Source: Achromobacter seleniivolatilans (GTDB lineage: Bacteria > Pseudomonadota > Gammaproteobacteria > Burkholderiales > Burkholderiaceae_B). Taken from it: a DNA stretch of 64,000 nucleotides. Of the stretch, positions 26,929 through 33,557 are shown in pieces; position 1 is the stretch's first letter, and each line of letters begins with the position of its first letter. Both the position numbers and the translations under genes were made by a program. The stretch spans positions 1-64,000 of the forward strand of contig NZ_CP132976.1 of assembly GCF_030864005.1 (NCBI RefSeq), in the 5' to 3' direction. The notes under the pieces are model-generated. The model was not told the DNA's origin, did no database searches, and saw only the letters and a program-made list of their open reading frames with translations.

Positions 26929-29900
26929 TTACCAAACATACTTTACGCCCATCCGCCCCGCATATTGATGGTAGTCCTGAGCGCCCCAGGACCCCGACAT
27001 GTTTACCCATCCTGTCCAGCCCCGGGTGAAATTGGCGTGTACGCCAAGCTTGAGCTCGTAGCGATCTTTGGGGTAGAGCGTTCCGAATGGCAGCTGATTC
27101 AACGATACAGAACTGTCTGCGTTTGTGCGCCACCAATTCACGGTTGCAAACGGCTGCACCTGCCGTCCCCTTGCCATGTCGAAAGTGCTGAACGTTCGCA
27201 CACCGATGCGCGTCGTGGTTCCCCGAGAATTTGACGAGCCCACTCGCGTATCGCTTTCTTCGGTGACGCCATCGTTGTTTGCATGGGTATAAATAATCTG
27301 CGCCTGCGGTTCCAGAATCCAGTTGCCGTGCAGTTTGAAGGCATAACCCGTTTCCGCCGAGACTGACCATGCCTTTGAATCGTAGTCAACCCGGGGCAGA
27401 TATTGGCCATCGACGCGATTATTGAACCAACCGTATTGCATCCAGGTATCTACGTAAGCGCCGAGCTTGGTCGCATCGTTTTGGAACCAGGTTGCGTAAA
27501 GCCCCGCGCTATAGCCTTCCACGCGGCCTTTGGCGCTGAACGGGTTGCCGTCTGCTGACGCGGAAGTATTGCCGATGCCATAACCCAGCATCGCGCCGAC
27601 GTGCAGGCGGCTGGTCTCAGACAGCAGCTTCCACTGCATCAATTCTCCACCCGCCTGCATCAGGAACAGATCGGTGCTGGCGCCGAAGTTTCCATCCCTG
27701 CTGTTGGTCTTTTCCCACGTTCCGGTGGTGCGTAGCCACACGGCCTGGCGCTTGCCGCCGTCTGGTTCGAACCCTTGGCTTTCCGCGAATTGCGGCTCGC
27801 CCATGCGGTCGTGCATGGTATGCACGAACATTTGCGCGACCAGGCGCTGGTTTGCCAGATACGCCGCAATTTCTGGCCGATAGAGCGGTTCGGGCGCGGG
27901 GCGAGGGCTGGGACCAGGGCCAGGCGGGCCCGGAGGGGAGGGGGGCAAGGGCGGGGCGGGAGGGTCCGGGTCCTTCTCCGAGTGCAAGTACCAGTTTCCA
28001 TCTGAGGGGTTGTTGCCCTGCCGAAGGCGGTATTCGTAAGGACCCGCCACTGCCCGGCCGCTCATGGAAAACGCGGCGGCAGCCGAGGCGTTTGGGTTCA
28101 GCACCTGCACGACGGGGATGCCATTGGACACGGTGAGACCGCCAGCCCCCCCTGCATTTTTCACCGCAATTCCGGTGGGGCCGCCGGCGGCAACGCTCGT
28201 GGAGTCCACTACCAGCACGTCGGACACGGAGTTGGCCCCGCCTGCATTCAGAACAGTGTTCACCCTGAGCAGCCCGCCATTGGAGACGAATACTCCACCG
28301 CCGTTGGCGCCGGGCGTGTGCCCCGCGCTGATGACCAGAACGTCACCGGCTGAGGCGTTGGCTTGCAGGTCGATGATGCCGCTGTTGATGAACTGCGCGG
28401 CGCCCAGGATCTGTCCCTGTGCCGGGCTGTGTAGCGCGATCGCGTTGTTGGTATTGCCAAATGGCAGATACTGGCCGGTGGCGTCAAGCGTGGTGGCGGT
28501 TCCGTCATGCGACAGCAAAGCCAAGGTGCCGGTGTTGTTGACGCTGTTGCCAGCGGCGCTGCCCAGGTCGCTGACCGCGACGCCGTAAGTGTCGCGCACG
28601 CCGCCACCCGTGGTGTCCGCAAAACGCCGCAGATTCCATGTGCCCGCGTTGTCCAGCGTCAGACGAGATCCAACGGCGCTGATGGAACCGGTCACAACGC
28701 CAGTGCTGGCGTTCGAGACGTTTGCGCTGCCGGTGGAGCCGTTGCTGTCGAGCACGATGGCCCGATCACTCAGGGCGCCGAGTGTGCCCGCATTGGAAAC
28801 AGTCTGCGTGGCGCCGAAGAGGGAAATCGCCGCGCCTGTAGCACCGCCGCCCGTGAGGTTGCCACTGTTGATGATTTTGACGTCGCCCGTTGAGGCTGCG
28901 TCAATGGCGTTTGTTCCCGACGTGATGCTGCCGCCGGTCTGGTTAACGGTGACGGGCGCGCCTTGCGTGCTGACGGCCCGAATGCCGAAGTTGCCAGCGC
29001 TGATGATCGATTGAGAAACCACTTGAACCGATGTGCCGCGCGCCGCTGACGCACCTGACGCGAGTACCGCTGTGGCGTTGCTGCTTAACGTTGTTCCAGC
29101 CGCCGTGTCGACCCGGATGTTGCCCGAGCTGTTCCAAGCGGCCAGCGCTTCGCCGGAACCGGTTGCAACGGACCCGCTCAACACATTGATGCTGACGTTG
29201 CCGCCGCCAGTGGACTGCGCTTCCAGGCCGCGCGCTGCTGCGCCTGTGCCGGTATTGGCCACAGTGCCGCCAGTCATGCTGATGCTGGCGTTTCCAGTGC
29301 CGCTTGCAATTGCCAGCGCGCCGCTCGACGCTGCGCCTCCTCCACTGCCTTTGACGGTGATGGCGCCGGAATTGATAATGGCCGCGTCGCCGCTGGTGGT
29401 TGTGGCGTACAAAGCCGGATATGTCGAGGCGGTATTCGCGTTCAGCGTGATAGCGCCGGCGTTGTCGATGGTGGCATTGCCTGATCCGGTAGCGGTTGCC
29501 CGGATGCCCCGGGCATTGGAGCCGTTGATCGTGATCGTGCCGCTGTTTGATACGCTGATGGCTCCGTTCACTGAAGCCGCGTTGATGCCGCCTGCCGATG
29601 ATCCGCTGGTGGTGATGGCGTTGGCATTTCTGACCGTGACGGTGCCGGCTCCGCCGGTGTGGGCATCCAGACCCGCAGCGCTGCTGCCGGTCGATGTGAT
29701 GACCCCATTTGTCAATGTGGCGCTGACATTGCCCGTGATCGAGCCAGCCGTGACTGCGTATCCCGTGCCGGCAGTCGTAACGCTGCCGCCAGTTACGACC
29801 AAGGTCGAACTGCCGCTGCCCTGGGCTGATACCACCAGGCCGAAATACGTGCTGGCGGCGTTAGGCGCGGTCAGTCGCGTATCTGTGACAGTTAGAGAGG

Positions 29901-30396
29901 CGTTGCCGATGGCGTTGTTGGCATGAGAGCCGATCCCATGGGTGGTGGCTTGCACCACCTCAACACTGGAATTTGAGATCGTCACCGCCGTGTTGCCGCC
30001 CAGGGTGGACGATGCCGTATGAATCGCGCTGTAGCCGGCCAATGTGCCGCCCGTCAAGGTGATGCCGTTGCCGTTCAGAACATACAGGCTGTTCGCACCA
30101 GGCCCTTGTATGCGAAACGAGCCGTTCGTCATTACCCAATTGGTCAGCGTTGCCGTGGTGTTTCCGCTGTATGAGGTAAGGATGGCCCCGGTGTCGTTCG
30201 GCGGAGATGAGCAACTGACCGACGTTGTGTTGATGCCGGTGCAAGCCGCCTGCGCATCGCCGAAAGGCAAAAAAGGCAGATTCAGGATGGCAAGGGCGAC
30301 GGCGTTGCGTAAACCGGATAATCCACGCGTACGGCCGTGACAGCCCGCAGCGGCCCATACATTTTGCGGCGCCACTTCTTCGTGTCGAACTCCCAT
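26929..30396 (-). CDS. classical (type Va) autotransporter adhesin, AIDA-like
   Basis: A 1155-residue self-secreted surface protein. The signal peptide is long, with its hydrophobic core around residues 30-50 ending AQA. The passenger (about 51-800) is made of Gly/Ser/Thr/Asn/Val-rich beta-helix repeats such as ITISGSSAGGINAASVNG-like units (TITIN.SNARGI, AAIINSGAITVKG). A proline-rich hinge (PDPPAPPLPPSPPGPPG, about 835-860) joins it to the barrel: RPEIAAYLANQRLVAQMFVHTMHDRMGE, VWLRTTGTWEKTNSRDGNFG, then strands ending MGVKYVW with a terminal aromatic. The ATG at 30396 has AAGGGG 5 bases upstream. It leads the operon-like group of kinase, regulator and HPt genes. The ligand is unknown. Confidence 0.94.
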   Translation of the reverse strand: MGVRHEEVAPQNVWAAAGCHGRTRGLSGLRNAVALAILNLPFLPFGDAQAACTGINTTSVSCSSPPNDTGAILTSYSGNTTATLTNWVMTNGSFRIQGPGANSLYVLNGNGITLTGGTLAGYSAIHTASSTLGGNTAVTISNSSVEVVQATTHGIGSHANNAIGNASLTVTDTRLTAPNAASTYFGLVVSAQGSGSSTLVVTGGSVTTAGTGYAVTAGSITGNVSATLTNGVITSTGSSAAGLDAHTGGAGTVTVRNANAITTSGSSAGGINAASVNGAISVSNSGTITINGSNARGIRATATGSGNATIDNAGAITLNANTASTYPALYATTTSGDAAIINSGAITVKGSGGGAASSGALAIASGTGNASISMTGGTVANTGTGAAARGLEAQSTGGGNVSINVLSGSVATGSGEALAAWNSSGNIRVDTAAGTTLSSNATAVLASGASAARGTSVQVVSQSIISAGNFGIRAVSTQGAPVTVNQTGGSITSGTNAIDAASTGDVKIINSGNLTGGGATGAAISLFGATQTVSNAGTLGALSDRAIVLDSNGSTGSANVSNASTGVVTGSISAVGSRLTLDNAGTWNLRRFADTTGGGVRDTYGVAVSDLGSAAGNSVNNTGTLALLSHDGTATTLDATGQYLPFGNTNNAIALHSPAQGQILGAAQFINSGIIDLQANASAGDVLVISAGHTPGANGGGVFVSNGGLLRVNTVLNAGGANSVSDVLVVDSTSVAAGGPTGIAVKNAGGAGGLTVSNGIPVVQVLNPNASAAAAFSMSGRAVAGPYEYRLRQGNNPSDGNWYLHSEKDPDPPAPPLPPSPPGPPGPGPSPRPAPEPLYRPEIAAYLANQRLVAQMFVHTMHDRMGEPQFAESQGFEPDGGKRQAVWLRTTGTWEKTNSRDGNFGASTDLFLMQAGGELMQWKLLSETSRLHVGAMLGYGIGNTSASADGNPFSAKGRVEGYSAGLYATWFQNDATKLGAYVDTWMQYGWFNNRVDGQYLPRVDYDSKAWSVSAETGYAFKLHGNWILEPQAQIIYTHANNDGVTEESDTRVGSSNSRGTTTRIGVRTFSTFDMARGRQVQPFATVNWWRTNADSSVSLNQLPFGTLYPKDRYELKLGVHANFTRGWTGWVNMSGSWGAQDYHQYAGRMGVKYVW

Positions 30397-30677
30397 CGTA
30401 TCCCCTTGCGGTGCGTACGAAAGCTATCCGGGACGATCCCGGGACAGCAGGACTTCAAAGCCAGCAGGAAATGTATGTTCGGAAAACTGCTTCCAGCGCA
30501 AAGAGAGGCGGTGGAAGGTGAGCGCTTGAGCCGTGTTACGCAACGATGGTGTAACGCACGCTAATTGATGGAATTCGCGTACTACATCATCGCCTTGAAT
30601 TATTTGCTCATGGATTTTTGTAACTTTAGTTATCTAGGCAAGGCTGACCTATACCCACATTCGCTGTCCGATAGTGC
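30397..30677. promoter_or_regulatory. upstream region of the autotransporter with several inverted repeats
   Basis: This 281-bp gene-free, AT-rich stretch separates the autotransporter start from the stop of the small secreted protein gene. It contains a 6-bp stem (CCGGGA/TCCCGG, loop CGA, 30428-30442) that would lie in the autotransporter leader. It also holds a spaced inverted repeat GTTAC-n11-GTAAC (30535-30555) and the palindrome TAACTTTAGTTA (30621-30632). Any of these could be operators or a leader hairpin. The one heptad-like half-site (AGGAAAT near 30469) has no inverted partner. I cannot name a promoter with confidence. Confidence 0.35.
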
Positions 30678-30956
30678 CTACAGATACGTTATCTGAATGA
30701 CAAAAGCCTTGGCGCTGCCATTGATTGGCGAAATCGAAACGCTGTGCACTGGCGTCGCGGCCACTCCATTTCGGGCAACGCCACAGAACAGTTTGAAGTC
30801 AGCAGGTTTGCGGATCGCGTCCGATTCTGCGCGGCATGCCGCCGGCGCGAGGACCTGACCGGAGAGCTGGATTTTCCCAACTGGCTCAGCCAGAGCGGCA
30901 GATGAGATGAATAGGGCGAGTGCCGCCGCAGCCGGCAGAAATTTCCTCAATTGCAT
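30678..30956 (-). CDS. small secreted pilin-like protein of unknown function
   Basis: A 92-residue protein with a clear signal peptide (MQLRKFLPAAAALALFISSAALAEP). The mature part, about 68 residues, begins GKIQLSGQVLAPAACRAE, which echoes the start of type 1 pilins (G.I.I.G.V.A..C), and holds a second Cys about 20 residues on. It ends in a hydrophobic strand (AFVIQITYL), like the last pilin strand. It is too short for a full pilin. It diverges from the first pilin gene. ATG 30956 is chosen for its signal peptide, although its AGGGG lies right against it; a GTG at 30977 is the alternative. A GAAATTTC palindrome (30938-30945) lies inside its first codons. Confidence 0.5.
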   Translation of the reverse strand: MQLRKFLPAAAALALFISSAALAEPVGKIQLSGQVLAPAACRAESDAIRKPADFKLFCGVARNGVAATPVHSVSISPINGSAKAFVIQITYL

Positions 30957-31035
30957 CCCCTTGGACGGTTGGCGCACTGGTGTCGGCCAGCCGCGCGTGA
31001 CGTGCCGCGTCCCGCCATAAGAGCCCGTAGTGTAG

Positions 31036-31099
31036 TGGGAAATTTCCTCAGAAATTGAAGAAACGTCCTACAAAGCGGGCTCAGGGTAAACCCCATAAT
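31036..31099 (+). promoter_or_regulatory. putative activator-dependent promoter of the first pilin gene
   Basis: TGGGAAATTTCCTC (31036-31049) is an inverted heptad. About 30 bp further on come half-site-like strings (AAGAAACGTCCTACAAA) and a possible -10 element CATAAT (31094-31099), followed by TTTGTCTTGCA. The same layout, one base longer, stands before the second pilin gene. The putative -35 position has no TTGACA and overlaps the activator-like strings, as in promoters that depend on BvgA. There is no poly-C tract of the kind used for fim phase variation in Bordetella. Confidence 0.45.
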
Positions 31100-31233
31100 T
31101 TGTCTTGCAAACACAAGATCTTCAAGGCAGACAAAGCCCCCGATCTCCTCAGGAATGGTTCCCGGTTTGCGCAGATAGCGACAGCCTAATACCCGTCCAC
31201 GCTGCTATCTCGTGGATGCTGAAGGAGTAGCAA

Positions 31234-31767
31234 ATGAAAAAAGCACTGACCGTAGCATTTATTGCCGTGGGCTTTATTTCGTCTTCTGCGTTTGCGGCGG
31301 ATGGCCAGATCAACATTACTGGTGAAGTCACAGCGGCGTCATGCGTGATCAATGGCGGCATGTACAACAAGACCGTGACCTTGCCGTCGGTCAGCACCAT
31401 ATCGATGCCGTCATACGGCTCGACGGCTGGCGACACGGCATTCACGATTCCTTTGAACAATTGCTCGCCGTCCACCATCAATGCCGCATTGATGCATTTC
31501 GAGGCGGGTTCCACGATCAATGTGAGCACCGGGAATCTGAAGAACCAGGCCTTTGGCGGCTCCAACGTGGAAGTCCAGCTGCTTGATGGCAACACCTTCA
31601 GTGTGCTGAATTTGAACGGCGGCGCAGGCGCTCAAGGTTTGGCGCCGGTGGCGGTCAGCATGGGTAGCGCCGACGTCAATCTGGTGGCTCGCTACATCGC
31701 CTCGGGCGGTCCGGCCATGGCAGGCCCCGTGTCGACATACGTCACCTTTTCGATGGCCTACAACTAG
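31234..31767 (+). CDS. major fimbrial subunit, type 1 pilin family (copy 1)
   Basis: A 177-residue secreted pilin for the chaperone-usher fimbria encoded downstream. Signal peptide MKKALTVAFIAVGFISSSAFA. The mature protein starts ADGQINITGEVTAASCVIN, with the first Cys of the pilin disulfide in the usual place; the second Cys lies in IPLNNCSPS. It ends STYVTFSMAYN, the penultimate-aromatic strand used for chaperone recognition. Start ATG 31234 has GGAG just upstream. It is about three-quarters identical to the next pilin. Each has its own similar promoter, so the two may be alternative shaft proteins. Confidence 0.93.
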   Translation: MKKALTVAFIAVGFISSSAFAADGQINITGEVTAASCVINGGMYNKTVTLPSVSTISMPSYGSTAGDTAFTIPLNNCSPSTINAALMHFEAGSTINVSTGNLKNQAFGGSNVEVQLLDGNTFSVLNLNGGAGAQGLAPVAVSMGSADVNLVARYIASGGPAMAGPVSTYVTFSMAYN

Positions 31768-31811
31768 ACGCAAAGCACGACAGATTCGCCTCCGGCCAGC
31801 CGCGTTCTTGT

Positions 31812-31876
31812 TGGGAAAATTCCACAGAAAAGCTGAGACATTTCCTACAAAACGGCGGCCGGCCCAGGCTCAGAAT
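31812..31876 (+). promoter_or_regulatory. putative promoter of the second pilin gene, paralogous to the first
   Basis: TGGGAAAATTCCAC (31812-31825) lines up with the inverted heptad before copy 1. It is followed by AGAAAAG, TTTCCTACAAAACGG and a possible -10 element CAGAAT (31871-31876) before TCTGTCTTGCA. Distances between these blocks equal those in the first promoter plus one base. The palindrome is less perfect here (AAAATT in place of AAATTT), which may give weaker or later activation. Confidence 0.42.
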
Positions 31877-32009
31877 CTGTCTTGCAGGCTCAGGACAATG
31901 TGCGCGAACGGATCAAGACGTTGACGCAAGAACAGTTCCAAGCATGCCAAACCGCACGACCCATTTATTCGCCCTTGACACTGTGTCATGGACGTCCAAG
32001 GAGTTAAAA

Positions 32010-32543
32010 ATGAAGAAAGCACTGAGCGTAGCCCTGGTTGCCATGGGCCTTATTTCGTCTTCCGCTTTTGCGTCGGACGGTCAGATCAACATCACCGGTT
32101 TGGTGACTGCAGTCACGTGCAGCATCAACGGCGGTATGTACAACAAGAACGTGACGTTGCCTTCGGTCAGCGTTACGTCGATGCAGTCGATCGGCGCCAC
32201 TGCGGGCGACACAGCTTTTACGATTCCGCTGAGTGGTTGCTCGCCTTCCACGGTGAACGCTGCTTTGATGCACTTCGAGTCGGGTTCGACGATCGATACG
32301 GGTACCGGCAGCCTGAAGAACCAGTCCGCCGGCGGCTCGAATGTTCAAGTGCAGTTGCTTGACGGCAACACGTTCAACGTACTGAACTTGAATGGCGGCA
32401 ACGGCGCGCAGGGTTTGACGCCTGTCTCGATCGACATGGGTAGCGCTAACGTCAATCTGGTCGCGCGTTATCTCGCAGCGCTTGATTTGCCGACGGCCGG
32501 CGCGGTGTCGACCTACGTCACGTTCTCGATGTCTTACAACTAA
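32010..32543 (+). CDS. major fimbrial subunit, type 1 pilin family (copy 2)
   Basis: A 177-residue pilin with signal peptide MKKALSVALVAMGLISSSAFA and a mature start SDGQINITGLVTAVTCSIN. The conserved Cys pair is present (VTCSIN, PLSGCSPS), and the protein ends STYVTFSMSYN. Length and gap-free alignment with copy 1 show a recent tandem duplication. The differences lie mainly in surface-type positions (IDTGTGSLKNQSAGG against INVSTGNLKNQAFGG). ATG 32010 follows AAGGAG with good spacing; an earlier reading frame start lacks one. It is followed after 153 bp by the chaperone gene, with no clear terminator between. Confidence 0.93.
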   Translation: MKKALSVALVAMGLISSSAFASDGQINITGLVTAVTCSINGGMYNKNVTLPSVSVTSMQSIGATAGDTAFTIPLSGCSPSTVNAALMHFESGSTIDTGTGSLKNQSAGGSNVQVQLLDGNTFNVLNLNGGNGAQGLTPVSIDMGSANVNLVARYLAALDLPTAGAVSTYVTFSMSYN

Positions 32544-32696
32544 GACGTCGAACAGGCGGTGTAAAGAGGGCAATTCACGCAATCGGAACTAGTGGCGTCG
32601 GAGTCGTGTTGCTGCTAGCCTGAACGGCTGGCTGTCAATGACAACGCTGCCAGCTGTTCGGTCTGATTGGTGAATTCCCTTTTAAGAGGTGATGCC

Positions 32697-33458
32697 ATGA
32701 CGGGAATCCGGTTAAGAAGGTTAGGTGCATTTCTGCTGGTTTTAGGTTTGGCCTGCCTTCAGGCGGCTCCAGCATCAGCGAATGTGGTCATTCTCGGCAC
32801 TCGCGTCATCTATCACGCCAAGGACAAAGAAGTCACCGTCCAGCTGCAGAATGAAAGCTCGGTTCCTGCCTTGGTGCAGGCTTGGGTCAGTCAGACAATG
32901 AAAACCCAGGGCCCTGACGGCGAAAGCGTGCCTTTTGTTGTTGTGCCGCCCATGGCGCGTATCAGCCCGTCCAGAGGGCAGGCCATGCGGCTTTCGTTTA
33001 CCGGAGCCGATCTTCCCCAAGACCGGGAATCGCTATTCTGGTTCAACCTGCTGGACGTTCCGGGCGTAGCTCGTTCGCCCAACGAGGCCAAGAACGAGCT
33101 TCAGCTTGCATACAAATCCCAGGTAAAGCTCTTTTATCGCCCGACAGGCCTGAGCGGTTCGCTGGACGATGCAGTCAAAGCGCTGAAATTGAAGATGGAA
33201 GGCGGCAAGCTCACTCTTCAGAATGACAGCCCCTTTCATATCAGTCTGGTTCAAGCTTCGTTCAACGATGGCACGCGTCTATTGCCGTTGAAGTCGATGG
33301 ACAGCGTGATGATCGTGCCCTTTGGCGCGCGCAGTGTCGATGTGAAAGCTGCCGATGTGAGGCAGGCGAAGAGCTTGGACATTATCTGGGTCAACGATTA
33401 CGGTGCGGCTCAGAACCTGGCGTTACCGCTCGCGGAAACGCGGGAAAAGGGAAAGTAA
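32697..33458 (+). CDS. periplasmic fimbrial chaperone, PapD/FimC family
   Basis: A 253-residue periplasmic chaperone that holds pilin subunits by donor-strand complementation. Signal peptide MTGIRLRRLGAFLLVLGLACLQAAPASA. The N-terminal Ig-like domain contains GTRVIYHAKDKEVTVQLQNES, VVPPMARISPSRGQAMRL (with the Arg used to bind subunit C-termini) and LFWFNLLDVPG. The family signature VKLFYRPTGL follows, then the C-terminal domain (LTLQNDSPFHISL, IIWVNDYGA). ATG 32697 has AAGAGG upstream; a TTG 30 bases earlier is less likely. It works with the usher encoded 99 bp further on. Confidence 0.94.
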   Translation: MTGIRLRRLGAFLLVLGLACLQAAPASANVVILGTRVIYHAKDKEVTVQLQNESSVPALVQAWVSQTMKTQGPDGESVPFVVVPPMARISPSRGQAMRLSFTGADLPQDRESLFWFNLLDVPGVARSPNEAKNELQLAYKSQVKLFYRPTGLSGSLDDAVKALKLKMEGGKLTLQNDSPFHISLVQASFNDGTRLLPLKSMDSVMIVPFGARSVDVKAADVRQAKSLDIIWVNDYGAAQNLALPLAETREKGK

Positions 33459-33557
33459 TCCAAGCGCCGCGCGATCAGTGGTCGTGCGCGGGTGCTGAAC
33501 CAAATCCACAACCAGCGATAGCCCGTGTCCAGCACGGTACCGCGCCACTCGCCATAT

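Noticed and set aside
26073..27029. Plus-strand open frame of 318 codons opposite the BvgS-like kinase start
   Set aside because: It is antisense to the kinase and autotransporter 3' end, with no ribosome site or recognisable domain.
30935..31330. Poly-C phase-variation tract in the fimbrial promoters, as known for Bordetella fim genes
   Set aside because: The longest C run upstream of either pilin is four bases, so no such switch is visible.
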